Source: Gibbula magus (taxonomy: Eukaryota; Mollusca; Gastropoda; Trochida; Trochidae). Taken from it: a stretch of 64,000 nt of DNA. Under the pieces are notes generated by a model, which was not told the DNA's origin, did not search any database, and saw only the letters and a program-made list of their open reading frames with translations. The position numbers were made by a program, and so were the translations under genes. The stretch spans positions 42,676,982 to 42,740,981 of the forward strand of contig OW388293.1 of the NCBI GenBank assembly GCA_936450465.1, in the 5' to 3' direction. Below, one piece after another: positions 12,450 to 24,021 of this stretch. Positions within the stretch are counted from its first letter, which is position 1. The number at the start of each line of letters is the position of its first letter.

Positions 12450-12859
12450 AGCTCTCTCTGTGTCCTGTAAGGGTACTCAGGGAGTACATTCGTCGTCCGA
12501 CGACCAGGAGGAAGTCTCGCAAAAGGCTCTTTATACCCTTTTCAGCTGCAGCCAATGGTGAAGTCAGTAGGAACACCATTGCGCTGTGGTTTCGCCAAAC
12601 CATCTTGGCAGCGTATGACGCTGAGGGTTTGCCTCACCCGGCGGCAAATAACCCCCATGAGATCCGAGCTCTGGCCTCAACTATGGCATTGCACAGGAAC
12701 ATCTCTGTTCCTCAAATCATGGAGGGGCGTTTTTGGCGGTCCACTTCGGTGTTCGCTAGCCATTACCTGCGTGATCTGGCAGTGGAGGATGTGCAAGGAC
12801 TACAATCCTTTGGACCGTTGGTCGTGGCTCAACAGCTCACCCGACCACGGTTGCACTAG
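11477..12859 (+). pseudogene. DIRS linker and tyrosine recombinase, frameshifted
   Basis: The linker (AWAVDALSLSWEGLDAYAFP) is the conserved segment between RNase H and recombinase. The recombinase N-terminal SAM-like part starts near 11880 (YDDKWLSFEKFC) and runs to a TAG near 12107. After frame changes the first catalytic Arg region appears (ARVSEIHALDVTRV, about 12246). From about 12445 to 12859 the frame is open: HEIRALA supplies the His-x-x-Arg box and FASHYLRDL the likely nucleophilic Tyr. A (GA)n tract at 12424-12449 interrupts the frame between the two parts. Confidence 0.75.
12424..12449. repeat. (GA)n microsatellite inside the recombinase relic
   Basis: An AGAG tract of about 26 bp, in phase with a Ser-Glu-Arg-Glu string in one frame and apparently responsible for a frame change between the two catalytic halves. 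Confidence 0.9.
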
Positions 12860-13187
12860 GTAACTATGTTTACCATCACGCTAAGCCTTAAGGTTCTTCC
12901 ATGCTGTGTCAGGTTGTTCCTATAAGTGCTGTGACTAACGTCATTCTTCTCCTTACAGGAGTTGGCGTTATTGTCTTGCCTCCTCTGGTGGGTGGGTCCT
13001 CCTAGATACCTGCCCGCCATCCATTACTGTCGGATCAACATGCAATATCTGAAGTGGGATAAGTATTACAATTTTTTTAAATCTAAATATTTTAGATGTT
13101 TAAAAATACTTACCCCACTTCCAAGATTCAGCCCGCCCGGCGAGGACCGCCTCCTCCCCACAGACGTTCTCTTCTCGGACCGTAGTC

Positions 13188-13345
13188 AGGAAATGTGATT
13201 ACGTCACGTTATCACGTGACTGATTGGTATAGCCTTCCGGCTATATCGTGCATCCTGTTTGCGTGTCATTCGCACTATTACTTCGTAAAGACAAGGATTC
13301 AACTCTTCCAATCTCTCATCGGAAGTCCTAGGTAATATGCAATAT
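13188..13345 (-). repeat. right inverted terminal repeat of the DIRS element
   Basis: Reverse-complement partner of 8299-8455, with the shared core AGCCGGAAGG and GTCACGTGATAACGTGAC. Inverted rather than direct termini separate DIRS/PAT-like from Ngaro-like elements. Confidence 0.85.
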
Positions 13346-13629
13346 CTGAAGTGGGGTAAGTATTTTTAAATATCTAAAATATTTAGATTTTAATAAATTT
13401 TGAAAATCACTGTTACTGGATTCAACATCATTACCATCACACAGTCTTATAATGCTGATCACAGTCAAAGGTTAGATAATTACCAGACTAATGCATCTCC
13501 CTGAACATCTCTGCCTCTGTCCTCAACTGTCCTTGTTCAGGAGCCAACTCAATAACGCATCAGATTCTGTACAAACTAGCTTTCTCGCAGTGACATAACG
13601 ATTCATCTCTTCCCTGACTGTTTTTGTGT

Positions 13630-13735
13630 ATATAGTGACTCTTTGAACTTTTCTTGTGCGCTTTGAGCATGGCATTTGACATGGATATATGCGCAATATA
13701 AATAGTCTATTATTATTATTTATTATCCGTCAGCT
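13630..13735 (+). repeat. retroposon 3' end
   Basis: GTGCGCTTTGAGCATGGCAT, then ATATGCGCAATATAAAT and an ATT-repeat tail, matches the style of 3' ends seen in many SINE/LINE families of aquatic animals. The 5' extent is unclear, perhaps about 13480. The family is not named. Confidence 0.5.
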
Positions 13736-16029
13736 TATATCATGTTTCCTAAATTGTCTTATTGATAGAGATAGTAATAACTTACAATTTGTCAGGCACA
13801 ATATGTTTTACTAGTAATCGTTATCATTACTAAATGCTCCACATCTCCGATGCTTTTCAATCAAGCAGCTCTCTAGAACACAATAACCGCCTGTTCCCTA
13901 TGCTCAAATGTAGTCTATCTGGAAAGTCTATAAACAATTATTTATCCTTTGAAGTAAAAATTGTCATGTTATTTTGTATATGGGCCTATGGCCTACGTGC
14001 AATAACTGATGGATTGATTGAGTCTTAATATGTTCAAAAAATGTTGTAAGTCAAAATATACCTTTAATTCATTGCACTATTCCGAGATAGGAAATGCTCA
14101 CAATCTATTATTTTATCAAAATATCCTGGTTATTTGAAGATTTGATCATGTTGAAAACGCATTATTTTGATTTAAAGTATAATGTTCACGTTATCCTCAA
14201 CATGCCCATGCGGCTTTTAACATAAATTCACACCTTTCGTAACTGTATCATTAGTTATAGTACAATGAAAGGCAAGCCTGCTAAACATAAACATTAAAGA
14301 TGCAAATATCACAGGACCATAAAAGGAACCTTGAAATATTTCTTACTTATACCGCGCTGAATTCCACGCCATATATGGGCATGGTTAAAGAGTGCATACA
14401 TTATTTCCCTGGTGTGAGGACAAGTATCGTTTCTTTATTTAATTCTCAACTCACTGGGAGTATGCAACCTAGCTGCCAATTAAGGCACTTCAAGGTTATT
14501 TCTCACATTGCCATCACTTCCATTCCGGGGACCCAATTGTACTGCTTGGTGATCAAATGTTCAGTTTGACGTCGACTTTAACATAATGTCCTGCGTATAA
14601 ATGCAGGTTAATGCCCTCCAAACTCTCCATTACTTGAAAAATAATGTTTCGGCCTTGTAGACCTACATGTTTGTGTAGGCTCCATTATCGCTAAGGAACG
14701 GAGAGTAACATACATCTATTCGGAGTTAAAGTCTCTGATATTGAGAATGTAAGAAATAACGTATGTATTTTAAATTCTATGAATAAAATTATTTCATTGA
14801 CACCAGATCATCTAGTTTATTTTAAATTTGCGAATATAATGAAGAAAAGTAAATTCAGGATATGCACAATACACATACTTTCTCAAGTTGGCAGGCAATG
14901 AAGAACACATAAATGAAAATAACATGTGTCACACGAGTTGCAACATTTATTGATGTGTTAATTCAAATGGTACAATAACCCCGTCAAATAGGTCTTGGTT
15001 GGTGTTGTTTTTTTTCCGTTGAGACCATCTGCCATGTAAAGATGATGTGACGTTGTTGTACATTACTTGACCGATAAACGTCTTCCTACAAAAGGAGAAT
15101 ACATATATTGTGATCTGAAGGTAAATATTGTGTCAGAATATCTATTTCAGGTTGTTTAGTTTCTTCCTTTTCCATGTATTTCAATTCGTGGTTGACAAAT
15201 ACTTTTCTATAAACGGTACCTTTATTTTACGAAGCTTTTCTGTAAATGTTATATTTTGTTCACGACGCACTTCTTGTTACAACACTTCCATTAGTCTTTA
15301 ACTGATATGTTCCACAAATGTTGAAAGTAAATATATACCTTTAATTCATTGCACTATTCTGCATCTGCTGAAAATGAAACAATTGTTGAAATAATAGGTT
15401 GTTGCATACAAGGCAGGCAACGAAATTTCACAAAATTGCTAAATATGGTATTATTGTGTTGATACATGTGTTCTGAATGTAATTTAATAATAAAAAACCC
15501 ACCTGATCACCACAGCGTTTGCTCAAAGTTGGCAGCCCTTTATAGTACAAGTTGTTCTCTAAATTAAGTGTTTCCCTTTTTTGTCAGTCAGTGTTGTTTA
15601 TAAAGTTGTGTCAGCATTGATATCATATAGAATAAAGCAATACAAATAAAAAATAAAAATAAATTTAGGCAATATGTTCCCACATGCATTCACACATTTA
15701 CTTTCCGAAAAATAAGTTTGTACTAAATTGATGGTTTCCTCCTTCCATGAAGGCTTTTTATGACAAATAAGATATTTGGTTAAGATGACGCAATTTAAAG
15801 AAATTCAAAGTGCATTTAAATAAAACAAAATAATTACCAGGGGGATAGTCAGATAGGTCAAAACAGTATGCCTATTGGATTCTATACTGGGAAGATAAAT
15901 CTTCATCGCGAAACTCTTTTCTTGTGACCTGTAATTATATCTAACAACCAAACGAGGTAAAAGAGGTCAAAGAGCAAACTACGTTTTTATCATAGAACAA
16001 AATTAACAACATAATTTCATAATTTCAAT
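13736..16029. other. intergenic; minor internal repeats only
   Basis: No supported gene. A 28-bp string (ATACCTTTAATTCATTGCAC and flanks) occurs twice, near 14056 and 15335. About 14100-14310 resembles 7190-7500. Remaining sequence shows nothing I can name. Confidence 0.4.
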
Positions 16030-17190
16030 CACCAGTCTCATTAAAATCAGACCGTAATTAGCTGCACTGCGTTGCATAATACAGTCTGACCAGACCCAAT
16101 GACACAGTCGGCCAGATTAACCTTTGACTCCAGTTTGACCTATTGATCTCGAGGCGAAATCCAACCAATCAAAATGCACCTTTCTTACTGAAACGCTGCT
16201 GGTTGAATGAAATCAACTTCACCAGCAGACCACCTTCTAGCAGTTTAGATTGCTCAACAAATTATATATTGAACATACAAAGCAGTTGTTCTGCATTCAT
16301 TACACTTATCTTTGAGGTGTCGTTGAATCAATGGGCCAGATGGAAGTGAGCCACAAGAGCTGCTTCATTTGTCCATTTGTCCAGAGAAACGGCGTACACC
16401 GTTTACAGCTATATTTCACCGACCCGGATAGACCGTTCGCCGATATCGTGTCATCTAGCATCGAGGTTCTTTTATTAAATAAAAGCTAAAGAAATTGAAC
16501 TTCACAATAGCAAACCAAAACAACTTTATATAACAAAGAGACCAGATATGCTCCTTTTCACTTCATTTTCTTTTTAAAAGATAGGTAAAAGAATCTCTTT
16601 CAGGTGACCGGCATATGATAATGTGATACCGAAATACATAATTATGTTGTGTTTTTGAAAAGAAATATTGTTCACAGCGTTTCATCTGTATATGCAGCAT
16701 ACAATACCAAAAAACAAAATACAAAATGTCCATTAGCAGGATACATTATCAATCAATAATGGCAAAGTCTGCAAACCAGTCAAGAATATGCACAATGCAT
16801 GTCATCATACTAAGTTATGCGGACCGGGTTGTTCCTAATGCATCTAATATATGTGACAAATCGAGCAGTCCTATTTGTAATCGGCAATCGGAAAGGCTTG
16901 AAAAAACTGGAAACCACTCGGAAATATTAGTTTTCTGAGTACAGAAGACCAGTCATGTCAAAGCAAATTTGAGGTCAGTTGCAACCAATGAATACGGGGC
17001 GAAATCGCTGATTGGTCATCCTCGGTTACCCATGGTTTTATATATGCTCCGTTGCTCTCCACTATACCATGGGTAACCGAAGATGCTTATTGGTTGGTAT
17101 TAATTGAAACTTATCGTTGGGAGTTGTCAGATGGTAATTGTGAGTGTAACGTAGCGGAACTTAATTACTATCTGATTTTAATGAGATTGT
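16030..17190. mobile_element. TIR element, locus 2, non-autonomous
   Basis: Inverted ends at about 16030-16060 (CCAGTCTCATTAAAATCAGA) and 17161-17190 (CTGATTTTAATGAGATT). They match the ends at 375-728 and resemble those at 34366-34670. The interior of about 1.1 kb has no transposase-like frame. Inside it, 17005-17095 holds a smaller inverted repeat (CGGTTACCCATGG and CCATGGGTAACCG). Confidence 0.5.
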
Positions 17191-17379
17191 TTCATCACCT
17201 TCCTATACGTAACAAAAACGTCAAATTGCCTGTCGGGACAATGTTTATGAATATGACACTGAATCCAACCAGGTGTTCTACTCCATAACCTTCAAAATGT
17301 ATATTTCTAAACTGTGTCAAACAAGATATGTTGCTTTTGTGATATCAAGCAATATGTCACAGAAGATATGATTTTGACA

Positions 17380-17540
17380 ATAATGAAGAAAGATTTTGGA
17401 TGATAAATATTATCTCACCCTCGTGTCTCCTGATATCAAATCTATGAATCTTCTGTAGGAGTCGGATGTTTGAATTTTTACAGTCCCTCTCTTTTATATG
17501 ATTGATATCAGGAGATTGTTTCGAGAGATTCTCTTTATTT
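17380..17540. repeat. palindromic repeat related to 26150-26290
   Basis: TCTCCTGATATCAAAT pairs with ATGATTGATATCAGGAGA further on, and the flanking string AAGATTTTGGATGATAAA recurs, slightly changed, at about 26170. Likely two copies of one small foldback family. Confidence 0.4.
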
Positions 17541-17704
17541 CTTTATGCCTATGAAAAACGGATAAAGTGTATTTGGTATCGTGATATTAACTGTTGATGA
17601 TCACTGATATATTACATTGTTTTAAATTGTTTCGTTCTTTCAGATGTGTAAACTTGACATTTAAAAAAAAAATATTTATCTTTATTTTTATGAACAATAC
17701 TTAC

Positions 17705-18281
17705 CATTTTCGGTCTCCAGCGCAAGCATTTCATCCGCATCTCGTGCAGTGAACAAATCATTCACTTCTGATTGGTCAATATTCTCGTCTCCACTTTCGT
17801 CAGCAGCTTTTAGATCTTCTATATCTGAACAAAGGTTTTGCTTGTTTTAATATAAAAAAAACATCGCAACACATAATATATATTCACAATCTTTAAACAT
17901 AAGTCATCCGTGCAGCCTCGACCTAAGGTATAGAGACCCCAGTTACCTCACAACCTACGAAACCTATGAATACTAGACGTGAAGCCGATTAATGGTTGAT
18001 TGAAGTACGCGTACGGTAGCTCTATATATGACTTACGTTTTACGTGTTTGTGTAGTAAAACGGAAATACCAAGAACTACTTAATAAAGTAAAATTTACTT
18101 GTTACCTCGCTTGCCGATAACACCCGATCGTATCAGTATCGCTGCTCCCTTGATGACTTTAGGAACTCGGATTCGGATCCATCTTCTCCTCCTCCTTCTT
18201 CTTCTCCACTCGAAAGAGGGCGCCACCAGACACTAGATCAGGAGAAGGAGCAACAGCCTCATGGTGTCACTAAAAGAGAAC
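17705..18281 (-). pseudogene. cationic AMP-like precursor, copy 2, nonsense codon in signal peptide
   Basis: Minus strand. The first coding exon is 18281-18106 (ATG at 18262) and exon 2 is 17824-17705, with a phase-1 GT-AG intron exactly as in the intact copy at 24022; both first coding segments are 157 nt. The frame reads MRLLLLLLI, then TAG at 18235-18233, then CLVAPSFEW, an eight-Arg block, WIRIRVPKVIKGAAI and a terminal Gly-Lys-Arg. Exon 2 is acidic (ADESGDENIDQSEVNDLFTA). The terminal mini-exon was not located. Apart from the stop, codons and splice sites look preserved, so this is a recent pseudogene, a null allele, or a base-calling/assembly error. Known AMP precursors often have this cationic-then-anionic layout; activity is inferred. 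Confidence 0.65.
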
Positions 18282-18717
18282 CTGCGACAAAAATAAGAAA
18301 ATAATTTGCTTGCAGTTGCTTTGAAAATATATAAAACGATGTTACGTGTTGATTCTATTCTCATACTGGAAATATGTGTGATGAACCAATCTTGAAACAT
18401 TTGAAATCATAACATTGCAAGAAAACATAACATTTTCCTGATATTAACCTTAAGCTTTAATCACTGAGCTTTAAAAACTTTCTCAACTTCCTAAACACAA
18501 TACCTTTCTTTCTGCTACCAAAAATCCAAAGCCACAATGTGAGGCACAAATATCATATTATATTTCATAAATCTTATGAATAATATTTAATGTTCAAACA
18601 AAGGATTTTGAACATGAAACAAATAAATAGGATATCATTTTGTAAATAAAACAACGTTTAGATTTATCTAAATACTGACATGGGTAATACAAAGCAAACG
18701 GATTGAGAAAATCTTAC

Positions 18718-18770
18718 CTGAATGAAAAGGTCCACGATTGTTAACATTAGACAAAGATGGGCTTATATAC
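18718..18770 (-). promoter_or_regulatory. TATA box and 5' UTR exon of AMP-like copy 2
   Basis: The minus strand has GTATATAAGC at 18770-18761, followed about 45 bp on by a donor (CATTCAG|GTAAGAT, exon end 18718). The matching acceptor TTGTCGCAG lies just before 18281. The spacing from TATA to donor is almost the same as in the intact copy. Confidence 0.5.
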
Positions 18771-21700
18771 ACTTGACCTGGTGGACGCACCTGTTAACTA
18801 CTGGATATCAATCAGATGATGGACACCTCTGCTTCCCTAAAAGTGCAAATGGCTACTGTAACATTGATATATGGTCAAGTAACACATGGAGTATAGTGCT
18901 TAAATAACAAGTTCTAATTAATTGTTTGATGGACATTCCCTTTTTGCTTATATTTAGGATCCATATATCTTCTCTATATCTTCATTCATCGTTTTTGTAT
19001 GTTAATTGACTCGGTTTGGTTGATACCTTCAAAATGAGGTTTTATTTACAGTAGAAACCGTTAAAACTAGTCATGTCAATATTTGAAAATATATCAAAGA
19101 TATAATACTGATAATCACTTATTTCGTTATAAGCACTGACATCAAGAGTATTGTTGCATGATATATCAATTGATACACTACACATAACGTCAAACGTTAT
19201 AAATGGTATTAGTTTGTTGAGTTGTACAGACAGTTTGTTGAAAATTACAATTTTAAAGCTAGTTTATTCGATATAAAGATGAGAGTCGCGATGTTTGTTA
19301 TACAAGACCGGACAATGTCCCGCGAGGCAGGTTAAGTCGTCAAAAGTCATTTTGGAAACTTATTTATAACAGAGATAAAAAGGCAGATTTTGGTTGGTAA
19401 TAGTTGATAGGTAACCTAACCTCTGAACATGTAAATGAAACATGTAATTTCAGTTTATGTGCGTGTATAACGCTGTTGCTCGATTTTATTTTAAATTATC
19501 ATGTAGCATAAGCATAAGCATAAGCCGGATGTTGAGTCCTCTTTTCCAAAGCTATCCAAAACAGGCAAAAGTTACACGACCAGGGAATACACCTTTGATT
19601 CTTTTCAATATAGTGTGTGGAATAATTACTGTTTTCATTGCTTTAGAGAGGTCGTATTAACGATTATGTATCGTGTCTTTTCAGAGCGACTTTCATTGAA
19701 TTTGTCATATTAGAAGGTTAACAGTGCTGAACAAGTGAGTTTTGTTTAAAGTATATACCAATATGCCATTTTCACTTGAAGGAATAACTCACATTATAAA
19801 ATATAGAATTGATATTAATCTTCTTTTAGTTTTACTTCTCTTATTATGACAGGAAAATACCGAGACTCCTGAAAAAGACTTCCGAATTTTTTTTTTATTC
19901 TAATGGCATTTCCCTTTTTAAACCTTTTTAATCGTTCTATTTATACACCTTTTGTCCGTAAACATCCTGCATGGTACTAAATCAATTGGCAAGTGTATAA
20001 ATCGATATTTGTCCGAACTGAATGATTAATCAAATCACTTTGTTAATGGATTATGTACACTGACATCGTTTATCAACTCTCGCAAACGATACATAATCAT
20101 TCATACGAAAACATCACCGGAACACTAATGGATGTGTTAATTGATCACTGATGTACAACCTTCACCTACATGTATATATGAAAACAATTTATGAACCAGG
20201 ACACATATTGACCCTAAAACTATCAAACAATCTGTTTGCTTTAGGTACCCTGAAAAAAAACGTAAATTATCAAACATCCATTTCATTAAAACGATTTTCA
20301 CGACATAAAGATCAGTGGCAATTTATCTTTAATTCTAAAGTCCAACAATTCTGGTCATCGTGTCACAATTTTGTTCTAATTAAATTAAATTAAACACGCC
20401 AAAAACATCACTTTCTGATACTTATATATAAAACCAATCGTGAACATCCAAAGCCAATGAAGTCAATTTTACTTCAAGCGGCAATTTTAAGGTGTTCACT
20501 TTAAAATGGCCGTTCGAATGTAGTTCAAGTCATTTTAATACCCAAAGTAGTTTGAAAAAATAGAACAATGATGGAATGGACAACCATCTCGTTGTTTCAA
20601 ACCTCAATACAAGACGAGGTACCTCTAACCCTAACTAACAGTTCCACAATATTGTCGCTTGATATGTCCCTTCATTTTCTTCGAATACGGATAACCGGTT
20701 GCTATGAATACGGTTTATCTATTCTATTCTATTCAAGAGATGTTTTACCCTCTAGAGAAAATATCTTTTGCATGAACTTTAATAATTATATATGGCAAAC
20801 ATGAACAAATAAATATGTATAAAACGTGCTACAGTGTCTTTGAAATCTGCATTTTCCCACTTCACTCGATTTCACTGAATTCAGCAATGTTAAGTATAAG
20901 TGAATTCAATCTATATAGATTTAGATCTACTGTCCTCTTTATGATAATACAGTCGATATAACAGTGGCCTGTATGACCTTTCGTGTGCAAAAGAGAGAAG
21001 TTCGAATTGACCAATCACGTCGGATGTCAAAATTGACCATAAAACTGCCTGAGACTTATAGACTTCCAGTCCAGTTTGCATAAACAGTAAGTCGATAAAC
21101 ACATTTTTAAACAAATCAAATGATTTTAGTTACTAGTAAAGAAAGAAGAAAGTGTTATAGTTGTATGAAATGAGATTTGTTTTGAGATATTTGCTCTATT
21201 ATCTGTAACCTTATATAAAAATGAAAAGTTCTTTTGAGATTAATTTTCCAGTGAAGAGTTTTCACCCCTTACAAACAGTCTACTCCAGAATAAAACACTT
21301 GGCTCGTGGCATCTGTTTTCTCTCTCTAGTTATTCTTGAGAAATATTTGTGTTCACTGTTTATAATGTTTAAGTATTTTTCTTTTATCCATATTTGCAAA
21401 TAGGAAATTCGAAGTTTGGATAGCTCGGTATAACCGAATGACCGTTAAACACTCCTTTCATCGTACATTCGTTAAACAATGTTTGGAGTTTTGAGAAAAT
21501 TCTAGCAAGATGAGGCCTCTTTGTTGATTGGCTTAGCGTCGAAATATAAAATTTGAACGGGACACCCCTGTGCAATAGTTGATGTTGGATCAACAGGCTA
21601 TAACCTAATATAAAAATATCTGTTGGTCCAACAACTTTGAATGTGTGTAAGTATGACGTAAATTAAAACATTTATTGAGAAAGACGCTTGGTATACGTTT

Positions 21701-22240
21701 TATTTTTTATTTTGATAAGCTGATACTTTACAAGAGAAAGTGACTTCGAGGGGTTGGTGACGTCATATTTCAAGAATTGTCATCTGATCACACGGTTAAA
21801 CCTTATGTTTACAAACCAGAGATAAAAATTAAGTTACATTAAGTATATTCCATCCTAATATGTTTTCATTTTATATCAATTTAGAAAGTGAACAGACTTG
21901 AAGTAAACTTGTTTTCTAACATATGATAAGAACAACATTGTTTTGTTTAATCAGCACTTCAAATTGTATGACCCATCTTGTATGTTTTGGGATCAGCGGT
22001 ACATATTTGCATTATAACCATCTTTCACTATCAGTTAAACAACCATTAATTATTACAGGTGAATACTTGTTTCTGGCGTAGACAACTATACTGTAGCAAT
22101 TAATTATAGTTCCTTCTTCCTTGTACATTTGTCAACCAACTTAACACTAGAGCCCAGGGACCGATTACTCCCAAGTTTTCTGTCAATAACACATGTCCTA
22201 AATGAATATCCTGTTTATCTGTGAAGCAATTAATTATCTA
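18771..22240. other. intergenic, nothing recognised
   Basis: AT-rich sequence with only short open frames lacking domains, signal peptides or splice-compatible neighbours. A tiny TAAGCA tandem lies near 19508-19524. Confidence 0.45.
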
Positions 22241-22250
22241 TCTGTACAAT

Positions 22251-22301
22251 GATATTTAAGCCAGGACTGAACCTGGGATAATCATCAGTAGAACTTTACA
22301 G
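22251..22301 (+). promoter_or_regulatory. candidate promoter and 5' UTR exon of AMP-like copy 1
   Basis: ATATTTAAG at 22252-22260 is TATA-like, and TTTACAG|GTAAGATG gives a donor after 22301. The layout mirrors that of copy 2 (TATA to donor about 50 bp, GTAAGAT donor). It would require a first intron of about 1.7 kb to the acceptor at 24021. Confidence 0.35.
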
Positions 22302-22929
22302 GTAAGATGAATCTTTGTTTCCACTAAAGTCTTGTTACATCTAGTGTGCCCTGCATAGAACAACCATAGTGAAATTGAATAATTTTTAATGTATCTTCAT
22401 TAAATGCGTTGCTTATATGAACTTTCTGTGCATTGAATCGTTGTAATCATGTTTGATTACAGAAAATGTTTATTAAAACCTTTTTCTTTAATTGATTACT
22501 TATTTTGAATTATGTTTGAATATTTGAATTATTAAATGATATATTATCACATATTGATATAATTCGGTGTTTGAAACTATATGATTTAAACATATTTTAT
22601 TCATGAAAGAAAACAGTACATCCATGAAAGGATTAGCCAACAAGCTCAGAGGAGCTTATTTTAAGGCTGCTCTTATATACATATACAGTAGCGTATTAAT
22701 AAATACAGATGGTAACATATTTATATATGAATCAAGTAATCAGTATCGACATAAGTGGTTATGCATAGATATTAATTCGTTTGTTTACAGTCACTATCGA
22801 AACTTATGAAAGGTCAAATCGATCAGCTTCATTATGTAATAGTTGATGGATTGCAGTAATGTTTGCATACCGTTGCTTGAATCAATGAACATCCCCGTAA
22901 AACCGTGTTGATACTACATGTAAATTGTT

Positions 22930-23052
22930 GTAATTGGTAATAAAATCTACTGCATGTAGACAGTGAAGTGAAGCGTAACTCGTTAGCAGACACTCTAATC
23001 AGCTAAGTGAGATAAAAATGAGACTCATTTTTATCATTGACGCAGTGTCCCT
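22930..23052 (+). repeat. direct repeat R1, partner at 23775-23905
   Basis: Shares CTACTGCATGTAGACAGTGA, CTCGTTAGCAGACACTCT and TGAGATAAA with 23775-23905, roughly 85 percent alike by eye. Both copies fall in the presumed first intron of AMP-like copy 1; the second is directly upstream of its coding start. Confidence 0.65.
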
Positions 23053-23056
23053 TTAA

Positions 23057-23348
23057 GGAAAAAATATGCATATTTTTTTCCAATTTCCTATTTATAATGA
23101 TAGTTTATGTCATTTATATTTACTTTAGAGGGTAAAATATCTTATTACACAAACCAATTATCCGTAGTGGTAATAAGGGTGTTGAGTATAAAGCCAAAAT
23201 TGCCTGGCGGTCATTAACGGAACGGAACCATGAACACTCATTTTAAACCTGATTTTCTGAAGTGAGAAGGGTGTTTTATTATTGGTGACATTATTTTTCA
23301 AATACATTTCATCGACTTATTTGAGCAAAAAAACGTGCTACTGCCCCT
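23057..23348 (-). mobile_element. TTAA-flanked MITE, copy 2
   Basis: Reverse orientation relative to the copy at 33426-33767: AACGTGCTACTGCCCCT at the right end and the shared interior AACTATCATTATAAAT. TTAA lies at both edges (23053-23056 and 23349-23352). The left terminus has diverged (GGAAAAAATATGCATATTTT). Confidence 0.6.
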
Positions 23349-23580
23349 TTAAATCCGTGTATTTATTGCATGTGAAGAAATAGTGAAAAGCATTTTCGAT
23401 TGGGTGACCACATGAACACGATGGGCTATCAATGATATGTCTGTTAAATAGGTCTGCATTTAGATCACTACAACAGATTCGTAGGCGAGAGTGGACAATC
23501 TGACATTTTCGTGATCCATAGTTAAGATCAAAGAATACTGTCTTAATTTTATACGTGGCTAACATCTTTTTGAATCCGTA
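23338..23580 (-). pseudogene. LINE ORF2 C-terminal relic
   Basis: The minus-strand frame encodes IVHSRLRICCSDLNADLF and a Cys/His cluster (CSCGHPIENAFHYFFTC), the pattern of the zinc-binding tail after the RT of non-LTR retrotransposons. No RT core remains. It abuts the MITE at 23057-23348. Confidence 0.6.
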
Positions 23581-23774
23581 TAAAGTATCAATGTATTGGA
23601 TCTCAGAACTAAGTGCATTCCATAACTTTATTGTAGGAATGATCTAGCATACCAATATGCTGCTCTATTAATCGGTTGGATGCTTTAAACAAAACATGAT
23701 GTAACCAGACCATCATACATATCTACCTATGCTGATTAACGTGTCTGCTAACAAGTCACAGACCCCCCAATTTC

Positions 23775-23905
23775 AGACAATTGACGTAATTGGTAATAAC
23801 AACTACTGCATGTAGACAGTGAAGTGAACTCGTTAGCAGACACTCTGATCAGCTTAGTGAGATAAAGATGGGACTGATTTTTATCCTCGACGCGGTGTCC
23901 CTTGC
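23775..23905 (+). repeat. direct repeat R2, partner at 22930-23052
   Basis: Second copy of R1, ending about 135 bp before the AMP-like ATG. It could be a duplicated regulatory segment or a repeat; nothing in the sequence decides this. Confidence 0.65.
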
Positions 23906-24021
23906 AAGGGAATCCTTGTTTAGCGTGAGCTTGCAACTCAGACGCTACCAACCAAGATCCTAGTTTCATTTAAATTTTCATTCTCCATAACTACGTACTA
24001 TACCAATTACTATTTTCCCAG

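Larger units (their letters stand above)
8299..13345 (+). mobile_element. DIRS-like tyrosine-recombinase retrotransposon, defective
   Basis: About 5.05 kb bounded by inverted termini (8299-8455 and 13188-13345). Inside, in order on the plus strand, are a gag-like region with a cysteine cluster and an Arg-Ser domain, a reverse-transcriptase thumb remnant, RNase H, a conserved linker and a tyrosine recombinase. This order with inverted ends is characteristic of DIRS retrotransposons, which integrate by recombinase and lack an endonuclease/integrase. The RT palm (YxDD region) is missing and every domain has frameshifts or stops, so the copy is inactive. Related 60-bp AT-rich units (GAAGTGGG-TAAGTATT) sit at 13038-13120 and 13336-13390. 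Confidence 0.8.

Noticed and set aside
9761..12603. Minus-strand open frames inside the DIRS element, up to 150 codons
   Set aside because: Antisense shadows of GC-richer plus-strand coding relics, which show recognisable RNase H and recombinase motifs.
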